Both the position numbers and the translations under genes were made by a program. From the NCBI GenBank assembly GCA_937870825.1, contig CALMZO010000262.1, forward strand, positions 1 to 53,735: DNA of 53,735 nucleotides, in the 5' to 3' direction. Shown here in pieces: positions 17,420 through 24,026 of the stretch. Source of the stretch: an uncultured Chloroflexota bacterium. Its GTDB lineage: Bacteria > Chloroflexota > Anaerolineae > UBA4142 > SHND01. Position 1 is the stretch's first letter; every line of letters begins with the position of its first letter. The notes under the pieces are model-generated. The model was not told the origin of the DNA. It worked only from the letters and a program-made list of their open reading frames with translations, and searched no databases.

Positions 17420-17450
17420 AAAAAAAGGTGACAGCGCAAACTGTCACCTT
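17420..17450 (-). terminator. Rho-independent terminator before the glycosyltransferase gene
   Basis: AAGGTGACAG (17425-17434) pairs with CTGTCACCTT (17441-17450). On the minus strand the stem is followed by a run of T residues (A-run 17420-17426 on plus). It ends the transcript of the membrane protein gene at 17471-18343. Confidence 0.88.
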
Positions 17451-17470
17451 TCGATTCAGACGCCTGCCGC

Positions 17471-18343
17471 TTACGGCAGGAAAAATGTAAAGGTTCGACT
17501 GACCGGGCTGAGAGGGTTGATGTTGCCTGCAAAACACGCGTCCGAGCTTGGTGCTTGGACGACCGTGACATTCCATTTGAATTCCGAGTTCACCGCATCC
17601 GTTCGATAATCGTCAATATCCATGCCGGTGCGTCGGTCAATGCCATTCTCTTTGGTGCAATAAATACGCTGCTTGACTTGGTTCGTCGTGCGCGACGTGT
17701 AGGTAATCACCAGACGATAAAAACGGTCCGATTCAGTCAGCGTGGCAGGCATTTCCAATCCACCGTTGGCGTCGGTACCCCATCGGAAAAAGACTTTGTT
17801 CGCGCCGATACTGTCGCCATCGGGTGGCACATTGAGCGTTGGCATGAGATAAATCAACGACAGTGTGGGCTGCGGTTCAGCTGTCGGCGGCGGCGCGGCG
17901 GGCGTGGTGGGCGGCGGCGCGGCGGTTGGCTGTGCGGGTGCCGCAGTTGGCGGAATTGCCGCGCCTTGCGTTGGACGCGCCGTTGGCGCCCCGGTTGGCG
18001 GGGGCAATGTCAACGTAGGTTGCGGCGTCGCGGACGGCAAAATCACGGGCGGAGTAAATGGAATCGAGGTTGGCTCAACAACATCGGTCGGCGTCACGGG
18101 CACGGCAGGCAAGACAAACGCGTTGATGCCCGCGACCGCGCCGATAAAAACAGTTGCGCCCAACATTACCAATACGGCGCGAAAGGCGCGGTCACTCGCT
18201 TGTTCTTGTTCCAACGTGAAAAGTGTCGTGCGCGCGGCGCGGCGCGCATCGAACAGCATTTTGATTCCAAACAAGACGGCAACAACGCCCGCGATGTACA
18301 GGAAAATCGCATACGTATTTAACAGTTCAAGAAACGCGGTCAT
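17471..18343 (-). CDS. Hypothetical membrane protein with Pro/Thr-rich linker
   Basis: 290 residues. Two N-terminal transmembrane helices (about 8-30 and 56-80) flank a short cytosolic basic loop. A long low-complexity Pro/Thr/Ala linker (about 82-165) follows, then a C-terminal beta-type domain (about 165-290) with PPDGDSIGANKVFFRW and two cysteines (YCTKE, DACFAG). The layout is that of a wall-spanning protein with an outer domain. I do not recognise the family. The GTCATG-type start at 18343 is the first available. Confidence 0.7.
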   Translation of the reverse strand: MTAFLELLNTYAIFLYIAGVVAVLFGIKMLFDARRAARTTLFTLEQEQASDRAFRAVLVMLGATVFIGAVAGINAFVLPAVPVTPTDVVEPTSIPFTPPVILPSATPQPTLTLPPPTGAPTARPTQGAAIPPTAAPAQPTAAPPPTTPAAPPPTAEPQPTLSLIYLMPTLNVPPDGDSIGANKVFFRWGTDANGGLEMPATLTESDRFYRLVITYTSRTTNQVKQRIYCTKENGIDRRTGMDIDDYRTDAVNSEFKWNVTVVQAPSSDACFAGNINPLSPVSRTFTFFLP

Positions 18344-18505
18344 GAGGGATAAAAATCAGTGGCTTTCTAAAGCAGAGTCAGGTTGCGCGTGGGATTTCGG
18401 CGCGTAACGCCGCGCATTGTAAAGCGATTTGCATTTCGAGACAAATACGTGACCGAAGAACGAAATACGTCCGCAAACAACGGACAGCCGCTGTCAACAC
18501 GCGCG

Positions 18506-19675
18506 TCAGTCATCCAACATGCCGTAACGGCGCAGCGCCGCATCGAGAATTGTATTAATCAGTTCCGCATAGCCGATGCCTGCGGCGTTTGCTTCAATCA
18601 CAATATCGCTCAGTCCTTCCGTCAACCCGGCGAGCGGATTGATTTCAATCACCATCGGCAAATTGTCTGACGCGCGAATGCGGTAATCGACGCGCGCGAA
18701 ATCATAACATTCCAGCGCGCGAAACGTCGCCACCGTCCAGCGTCCGATTTGCGAGGTGAGTTTCGCGGAAAGCGGCGCGGGACACACGTATTTTGGTCCC
18801 CACGGATTGTCGTGTTTGATTTCCGAGCCGTAAATCGGCGCGGTTTCCTGGAGCGGCGAAAAATCAATTTCGAGCGGTGGCAGCACGCGCACCCCCGAAT
18901 AATAATATTCACGTACGGGCGCGCGTTTTTCGCTCAGCCCGTTTCCGTTTCCCGACGCGTGTTCGGTGCCTGCAAGCGCTGTTTGTGCTTGCAGGGCGCG
19001 CTCCGCTTCCATCCGTTTTTTCTGTTTAATCCACGCGCCGCGCGGCATCAGGTTTCCCAAAATGCCCGTCGTGATTTCGCGTCCTTCGATATATTCTTCG
19101 ACGAGAACGGGCTGCTTGTACGCGCGTAACAAGTAGCGCACTTGTTCGCGCAATTCGCGCGGGGTGCGGCAGATAGATTTTGCCATGATGCCGATGCCCG
19201 AACCTTCGAGTGAGGGTTTGGCAAACAGGGGAAAATTCAAACGCGCGTCGGTGGGTTCGTCACCGGTAACAAAGACTTGGAACGCGGGCGTGGGAATACC
19301 ATAAAATTGCAGCACACGTTTCGTCATCGCCTTGTCGAGTGCGATGGAGAGGGACATCACGCCCGAACCGGTGTACGGAATCCGCAGCATGTCGAGAATC
19401 GCGGGGACTTGTGCCTCGCGCGATTTTCCGTAATGCCCTTCGCACGTGTTGAAACAAATGTCGGGTTTGTGCTTGAGCAAATGGTCAATGAGCCTGTGGT
19501 CGCCTTCCATCGGAATGACCTCATGCCCACCGTCGCGCAGCGCGCGTTCGTAACCCGCTACACTTTTTTCTGAATCAAGTTCATTCCACCGGTCCCAGGG
19601 CGTCTCGTCGTCGGTGGTTTCCTGCGGCGCATTGGCAAACATCGAATACAACAATGCCACTTTGAACTTTTTCAT
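18506..19675 (-). CDS. D-alanine-D-alanine ligase-like ATP-grasp protein
   Basis: 389 residues with the ATP-grasp fold: N-terminal substrate domain (KVALLYSMF), the CFNTCEGHYG segment, the phosphate-binding loop KPSLEGSGIGI and the magnesium site IEINPLAGLTEGLSDI. Canonical Ddl has ENxxPGxT in that last position, so substrate specificity may differ. An insert (about residues 222-270) with low-complexity Ala/Gln sequence interrupts the central domain. RBS-like GGGTGAGAG precedes the ATG. Downstream of the K+ genes on the same strand; a functional link is not obvious. Confidence 0.8.
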   Translation of the reverse strand: MKKFKVALLYSMFANAPQETTDDETPWDRWNELDSEKSVAGYERALRDGGHEVIPMEGDHRLIDHLLKHKPDICFNTCEGHYGKSREAQVPAILDMLRIPYTGSGVMSLSIALDKAMTKRVLQFYGIPTPAFQVFVTGDEPTDARLNFPLFAKPSLEGSGIGIMAKSICRTPRELREQVRYLLRAYKQPVLVEEYIEGREITTGILGNLMPRGAWIKQKKRMEAERALQAQTALAGTEHASGNGNGLSEKRAPVREYYYSGVRVLPPLEIDFSPLQETAPIYGSEIKHDNPWGPKYVCPAPLSAKLTSQIGRWTVATFRALECYDFARVDYRIRASDNLPMVIEINPLAGLTEGLSDIVIEANAAGIGYAELINTILDAALRRYGMLDD

Positions 19676-19724
19676 GCGCTCTCACCCTTTTCTCGCGCAG
19701 ACTCTGGTTGCCGCGCTAAAATGT

Positions 19725-19757
19725 TTGTAGGGGCGAATTGTGAGTTCGCCCCTACAA
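19725..19757. repeat. 13-bp perfect inverted repeat between the ATP-grasp and RCK genes
   Basis: TTGTAGGGGCGAA (19725-19737) faces TTCGCCCCTACAA (19745-19757) around a 7-base loop, four bases after the stop of the RCK gene on the minus strand. No T-tract follows, so terminator function is uncertain; palindromes of this type are common dispersed bacterial elements. Confidence 0.7.
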
Positions 19758-19760
19758 TGG

Positions 19761-20435
19761 TCAACGTCTCCGCCCCAATTCACCGGCAAATAAACGGTCG
19801 AGCAGGTCTTCCTGTGTCGTCGAAGTGACCGCCACCACTTCATCCCCTGCCAACAATTTGGTCGTCCCTTTGGGAATCAACGCCTGTCCTTCACGAATGA
19901 CCAACGCGATCAGAAATTGGTCAGGCAAATTTAACTCGCTCATGGGGACTCCGATAACCGGAGAATCGTCGGGAACTTGTTTTTCGATAAACGACGCGCC
20001 GACATCCCGCAGCGTCAGCAAATGAATTAACGAATGCGCGGGAATTTCGCGTTCGATTTGTGCGACGAGCGCGTCCACATAGGAAACCGTTGAATCAATG
20101 CCGAGTACGGAAAAGATGTGTTCGTTCTTGGGATTGTTGATGCGCGCGATGCTGCGCTTGACGCCGAATTTCTTTTTTGCCATTTGGCAAACGATGAGAT
20201 TGTCTTCGTCGTCGCCCGTTGCCGCAACCACAATGTCGGCGCGGTTCATGCCCGCTTCGAGCATCGGTCCCGCGTCGGAGCCATCGCCTTGAATCGCCAC
20301 ACCGCCCAAGTCGTTGATAATCGTTTCAACTTTTTTCGGGTTCTTTTCAATGACGACGACTTCGTGTCCCGCACTCAACAGATGTTTCGTTAAGTAATAT
20401 CCGACCTTGCCGCCGCCTACGATAATAATGTACAT
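19761..20435 (-). CDS. TrkA/KtrA-type potassium channel regulatory subunit (RCK_N + RCK_C)
   Basis: 224 residues. The N-terminal Rossmann RCK domain has the nucleotide motif GGGKVGYYL (residues 7-15), acidic IEKN at the end of strand 2, and GDGSD. A C-terminal RCK_C domain (about 140-220) has SFIEKQVPDDSPVIGVPMSELNLP, where KtrA-type proteins bind regulatory ligands such as cyclic di-AMP. Such subunits gate potassium transporters. No TrkH/KtrB pore is encoded nearby; the adjacent transporters are KimA-like. The start codon directly follows an AT-rich repeat and has no Shine-Dalgarno. Confidence 0.92.
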   Translation of the reverse strand: MYIIIVGGGKVGYYLTKHLLSAGHEVVVIEKNPKKVETIINDLGGVAIQGDGSDAGPMLEAGMNRADIVVAATGDDEDNLIVCQMAKKKFGVKRSIARINNPKNEHIFSVLGIDSTVSYVDALVAQIEREIPAHSLIHLLTLRDVGASFIEKQVPDDSPVIGVPMSELNLPDQFLIALVIREGQALIPKGTTKLLAGDEVVAVTSTTQEDLLDRLFAGELGRRR

Positions 20436-20439
20436 TTTG

Positions 20440-20516
20440 GAATTGCGAATTGCGGATTTCGGATTGTGAGTTTTTTCTTTCGCAATTCACAATCCGAAAT
20501 TTCAAATTCCTACGCT
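20440..20516. repeat. AT-rich palindromic filler, copy A
   Basis: Between the two RCK genes. GGATTTCGGATTGTGAG faces CACAATCCGAAATTTC as an inverted repeat. The right arm, CGCAATTCACAATCCGAAAT plus TTCAAAT, recurs with few changes at about 33702-33728 and more loosely at about 30110-30137. Confidence 0.65.
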
Positions 20517-20908
20517 CCCACCATTTCGCGAATTTTTTCGGCGCCCATGACGGTCGAACACACCGTGTCCAATCCCAACAGACGGTACGTATCCTCACGA
20601 ATGGGGTCGTACATGCGCGCGACGACGTGCGGGACTTTGAAAACGTGCCGCGCGATTTGTCCTGCCATCGCGTTGGTATTGTCACCATTGGTCACGGCAA
20701 TGAAGGCATCTGCTTTTTCGATGCCCGCTTTTTTCAAAACATCCTCGTCAATGCCCGTGCCAAGCACCATCTGTCCCCCGTAATCCGCGCCCAAGCGCGC
20801 GAATGCATCGCGATTGCGGTCAATCACGGTAACTTGATGTCCTGCTGCATCTAACGTTTGTGCGAGGTAAATACCTACGCGTCCAACCCCGAGAATAATT
20901 ATTTTCAT
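20510..20908 (-). CDS. Short RCK_N (TrkA N-terminal) domain protein
   Basis: 132 residues comprising only the NAD(P)-binding RCK domain: GVGRVGIYLAQ (residues 7-17), DRNRDAFARL and GTGIDEDVLKKAGI. The RCK_C ligand domain is absent. It is encoded upstream of the full-length RCK gene, so the two may form a heteromeric gating ring. A promoter and a roughly 100-nt leader precede it. Confidence 0.9.
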   Translation of the reverse strand: MKIIILGVGRVGIYLAQTLDAAGHQVTVIDRNRDAFARLGADYGGQMVLGTGIDEDVLKKAGIEKADAFIAVTNGDNTNAMAGQIARHVFKVPHVVARMYDPIREDTYRLLGLDTVCSTVMGAEKIREMVGA

Positions 20909-21013
20909 TCGTCCTGCCGGTTCCTTGATTTCCCAAGTCCCTTTCGGTCCGACGAAAACGCGGCAAGGTGAACAAAGCAGACCGAGGAAACAAGGGAACG
21001 TGTTCGACGCGCG

Positions 21014-21042
21014 ATTATAGCATTATTGAAATCGCGCGACAA
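21014..21042 (-). promoter_or_regulatory. Promoter of the RCK gene pair
   Basis: On the minus strand TTGTCG (21042-21037) and TATAAT (21019-21014) are separated by 17 bp. It lies between the stress-protein gene and the short RCK gene, so the RCK genes can be expressed apart from kimA. Confidence 0.75.
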
Positions 21043-21089
21043 TGAAATTGAAATTACGCAACCTTAAAAAACGCGCGCGTTCACAAATT

Positions 21090-21548
21090 TTAACGTCCGT
21101 TCAATACGGGCTGCCCCTGCGGCAATGGTTCGCGCGCGAGAATGACACGACAGCCCGCGTGTTCCAATACATACTGGGCGCGCGCTTCGACAGCGTACTC
21201 GCCGAATTTTTCCATGTACGGCACGCCCATCACAATCAACTGCGCGTCCCGTTCGACGGCTTCGTTGACAATCGCGGCTCCCGCTTCGCGCGCTTGAAGC
21301 AAATCGGTCTGCACACGGCAGCCAATTTTGTCGGCGAACCGCTGTACTTTATCCAGCACCGCTTCGCCATGTTCTATCTCTTGCGTCATTTCGGCGTCGA
21401 TCGGCAGATTGCGCCGCACTTCAATCACATACAACAGCAAAATTTCTGACTTGTCCCTTTTACTCAAGGCGCACGCCAAGACAATACTCTCGTGGTCGGT
21501 GGATGCGCCTTCCACCGGAACGAGAATTCGTTTTACTTTATTCTCCAT
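21090..21548 (-). CDS. Universal stress protein (UspA family)
   Basis: 152 residues with the alpha/beta Usp fold: KRILVPVEGASTDHESI at the start and LIVMGVPYM later, where ATP-binding members carry GxxG(9-10)GS. Here the tail ends in YVLEHAGCRVILARE and the ATP loop is atypical, so it may not bind ATP. The start is ATG 21548, preceded by AAGGAAC; the long upstream extension of the frame overlaps kimA and is discarded. UspA-type proteins near K+ transporters have been seen in other systems, suggesting a regulatory partner. Confidence 0.85.
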   Translation of the reverse strand: MENKVKRILVPVEGASTDHESIVLACALSKRDKSEILLLYVIEVRRNLPIDAEMTQEIEHGEAVLDKVQRFADKIGCRVQTDLLQAREAGAAIVNEAVERDAQLIVMGVPYMEKFGEYAVEARAQYVLEHAGCRVILAREPLPQGQPVLNGR

Positions 21549-21616
21549 GTTCCTTGATTTTTCGCTCGCGTGCTCCGCTGAGGTCAGCGCGCGAGCGGCT
21601 TTGCTCCATTTCCTTT

Positions 21617-23725
21617 TCAGTGTTCGAGAACATACGGTACGTTCACGACCGCCACATTCGGCTGCGGCTTGAGGGCGCGGTTTAATTGCGCGGCAGTGCC
21701 GTTGTGCAACAGCGCTTGCCACCAATGCCTGGTCAAAAACTCGGGGACGACCACCGTGACAAACGCGTCCGGGTCTTGTTGATGCAGCGCGTCAATGTAA
21801 TTCAACAACGGCTCGACCAACGCCCGATACGGCGACTCCAACACAATCAATTTCACATTCGGGTCATACGCGCGCAATTCGTCCGCAAGCCCTCGTGCCG
21901 CGTCGGCATCTTCGGTCACATGCAGGGCATAGACATTTTGCTCCAACCCGCGCGCAAACGCCAACGCGCGTTCTGAGGCGCGATTCAAACCCGCCAACGG
22001 CACAATCACAATTTGGCGGAGTGCAGGCGATGGTGCGATGTGTTTTAAAATTTGCAATTGCTCATTGACTTTTTGGTAATGACGATGAATCAACAAAAAG
22101 ATTCCGACGAGAAACGGAATCATCACAATCGTCAACCACGCGCCGCTAAAAAATTTCGTCGTCGCCGCAATGAGCAATACGATTCCCGTCAACACCGCGC
22201 CAAAACCATTGACAAGCATATTCCGTTGCCAGCCCGGCGGGCTGTGCCTGCGCCAGTACATGACCATGCCGACCTGCGAAAGTGTGAACGCGAGAAAAAC
22301 GCCGACCGCGTACAAGGGAATCAACGCGTGCGTGTCACCATGGAACGCCACAATCAGCGCGCCGGCAATTCCACCCAACACGATAATGCCGTACGTGAAC
22401 GCGAGCCGACTCCCACGATAACGAAATTGACGCGGCAAAAATTCATCTTGCGCGAGAATCCACGCGAGACGCGGAAACCCGTTGAACGCGGTGTTTGCTG
22501 CCAACACCAAAATCGTCATGGTCGCAAACTGAACCAAGTAGTACAAAAAACCTGTGCCGAAAACCGCGCGCCCCAAGATGGAAAGGACGGTTTCGCCTTT
22601 CACAGGGACAATTTCATAGGCAGTCGTCAAAAACGAAATTCCCAAAAAGAACGTCGAAAGGATTGCCGCCATCACGACGAGCGTTTGCGCCGCGTTCTTG
22701 CTCTCGGGCCGTTTGAACGCGGGAACACCATTCGCAATCGCTTCAATGCCGCTTGCCGCCACACTGCCCGAAGAAAACGCGCGCGCCAAAAGCCACAACG
22801 AAAGAATTTCACCCCCCCACGCGGGTTGCGGCGGCGTCTCAACCGGCGGCAATTGGGCAAACCAGCGAAACATACCCACGCCAATCAAACCCGCCAAACT
22901 CGCGATAAAAACATACGTGGGAATCGCAAATATGTTGCCCGATTCGCGGATACCGCGCAGATTGCCAATCACCATCACCGCGATAAAGCCAAGTGCAATC
23001 GGCACCGCGTAGGGATGCAGCACTTCAAACGCGGATGTGAGCGCCGCCGTGCCAGCCGCAACCGAAACGGCAACCGTCAAAACATAATCAAGCGTCAACG
23101 CCGCCGCCGCAATCAGACCCGGCAGCAATCCCAAATTTTCGCGCGAAACAATGTACGACCCACCGCCATTCGGGAATGCAAATACCGTTTGACGATACGA
23201 AAACGCGACGACACTGAGAAGCAGCGCAATCATCAACGAGATGGGGACAGCGTAGCCCAATCCGCCCACCGCCGTTGCTGCGGCAAGCACAATCAAAATC
23301 TCTTCCGTCGCATACGCGACAGACGACATTGCATCCGACGCAAAAATTGCCAACCCTTTGACTTTGGTCAAACGCTCGGACGATTCCGCTTGATTGGGCA
23401 AGTGTTCGCCAATCAAAACGCGTTTCATCCTGCGATACGCGCGCTCGAGCGGCGTCCGCGCTTGGGTGGCTTGTTCCGTTGCACGCAAGACATTCGGTGC
23501 AACCTTTTTGAACAAGTGCCCGTGCGGACGCACCACGCGCACGTACGTATCGCCCGCGCGCACACCGACGCGTTTTTCTTGGCGCGTCAAATCCAAATTC
23601 AATTCTTTGGCTTCGTTGCCGTTCGCGCCGTTGGTTGAATGACTTCCATTCAGTGAATCTTCAGCGCGCTTCTGCTTGGCGGCAGAACCGGATTTTTCCT
23701 CTTGCAAGATCACTCCGATACGCAT
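21617..23725 (-). CDS. kimA: KimA-type high-affinity K+ importer, paralogue 1
   Basis: 702 residues, APC superfamily. It aligns from memory along its length with Bacillus subtilis KimA (YdaO): LTKVKGLAIFASDAMSSVAY (118-137), YRQTVFAFPNGGGSYIVSREN, LDYVLTVAVSVAAG and IPLYAVGVFLAFTLSQ. Asp131 and Asp213 correspond to the K+-site aspartates of KimA. About 12 membrane helices precede a cytosolic C-terminal domain (about 560-702) with Usp-like features. An N-terminal extension of about 90 residues is absent from B. subtilis KimA but shared in part with paralogue 2. KimA imports K+ driven by protons and is inhibited by cyclic di-AMP in Bacillus. The ATG follows a terminator-like hairpin. Confidence 0.9.
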   Translation of the reverse strand: MRIGVILQEEKSGSAAKQKRAEDSLNGSHSTNGANGNEAKELNLDLTRQEKRVGVRAGDTYVRVVRPHGHLFKKVAPNVLRATEQATQARTPLERAYRRMKRVLIGEHLPNQAESSERLTKVKGLAIFASDAMSSVAYATEEILIVLAAATAVGGLGYAVPISLMIALLLSVVAFSYRQTVFAFPNGGGSYIVSRENLGLLPGLIAAAALTLDYVLTVAVSVAAGTAALTSAFEVLHPYAVPIALGFIAVMVIGNLRGIRESGNIFAIPTYVFIASLAGLIGVGMFRWFAQLPPVETPPQPAWGGEILSLWLLARAFSSGSVAASGIEAIANGVPAFKRPESKNAAQTLVVMAAILSTFFLGISFLTTAYEIVPVKGETVLSILGRAVFGTGFLYYLVQFATMTILVLAANTAFNGFPRLAWILAQDEFLPRQFRYRGSRLAFTYGIIVLGGIAGALIVAFHGDTHALIPLYAVGVFLAFTLSQVGMVMYWRRHSPPGWQRNMLVNGFGAVLTGIVLLIAATTKFFSGAWLTIVMIPFLVGIFLLIHRHYQKVNEQLQILKHIAPSPALRQIVIVPLAGLNRASERALAFARGLEQNVYALHVTEDADAARGLADELRAYDPNVKLIVLESPYRALVEPLLNYIDALHQQDPDAFVTVVVPEFLTRHWWQALLHNGTAAQLNRALKPQPNVAVVNVPYVLEH

Positions 23726-23752
23726 AAAAAAGAACGCCTCACACCGGGCGTT
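23726..23752 (-). terminator. Terminator-like hairpin abutting the kimA paralogue 1 start codon
   Basis: On the minus strand AACGCC (23752-23747) pairs with GGCGTT (23738-23733), followed by a run of six T (plus A23726-A23731) that ends exactly at the ATG. A GAGG that could act as ribosome-binding site lies in the loop and descending arm. The hairpin can thus stop transcription or hide the start. Confidence 0.75.
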
Positions 23753-23753
23753 T

Positions 23754-23990
23754 TACGGTTTGAATTGCGCAATCGCAATTCAACCATCTTGGCGCTCGCG
23801 ACGCAGCGATGCAGCATACACGCCCTGACGCGTGTGGCGTTCCCAACGAGTCATTGTCCAACCCGCCGGACAAAAACAAAGTACACACAGATTCGGCAAG
23901 CGATTCATCAACTCCAAACCTGCGCGGGTTTTGTTTTCAATAACTCGAAAAACCATCTGTTGATAGATTGAATTGGCAGAACCAATTCGG
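23754..23990 (-). ncRNA. Long structured leader of kimA paralogue 1, riboswitch candidate
   Basis: Between the promoter and the abutting hairpin lies about 240 nt of non-coding leader. Visible stems, written on the transcript strand: GAATTGG/CCAATTC near the 5' end, ACACGC/GCGTGT in the middle, and a perfect 10-bp TTGAATTGCG/CGCAATTCAA stem close to the expression platform. I could not match the known ydaO (cyclic di-AMP) riboswitch consensus, including its GCTAACTCCGGAGGC box. Long leader plus terminator plus start codon is the layout expected of a ligand-controlled switch. Confidence 0.5.
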
Positions 23991-23997
23991 AGACCGC

Positions 23998-24026
23998 ATT
24001 CTATGCCGCGCAGAAGGGCTTGTCAA
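23998..24026 (-). promoter_or_regulatory. Promoter of kimA paralogue 1
   Basis: TTGACA (24026-24021) and TAGAAT (24003-23998) with a 17-bp spacer on the minus strand. The -35 overlaps the stop codon of the upstream kimA paralogue 2. The two boxes and the spacing are identical to those of the paralogue 2 promoter. Confidence 0.85.

Noticed and set aside
17386-17571. 62-codon N-terminal extension of the glycosyltransferase
   Set aside because: The extension would be translated through the terminator hairpin at 17420-17450 and is low in hydrophobic residues; ATG 17385 matches the expected first membrane helix.
18344-18505. Gene or regulatory RNA between the membrane protein and ATP-grasp genes
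   Set aside because: No ORF with a start and no clear inverted repeats or promoter boxes in these 162 bases.
22052-23638. 528-residue frame on the plus strand opposite kimA paralogue 1
   Set aside because: Its sequence is Arg/His/Gln-rich with no domain motifs, as expected for a shadow of a GC-rich gene; the minus-strand frame is unmistakably KimA.
23754-23990. Known ydaO/yuaA cyclic di-AMP riboswitch in the kimA leader
   Set aside because: The conserved boxes, such as GCTAACTCCGGAGGC and GGGGT-AATC, were looked for on the transcript strand and not found; kept only as an unidentified leader.
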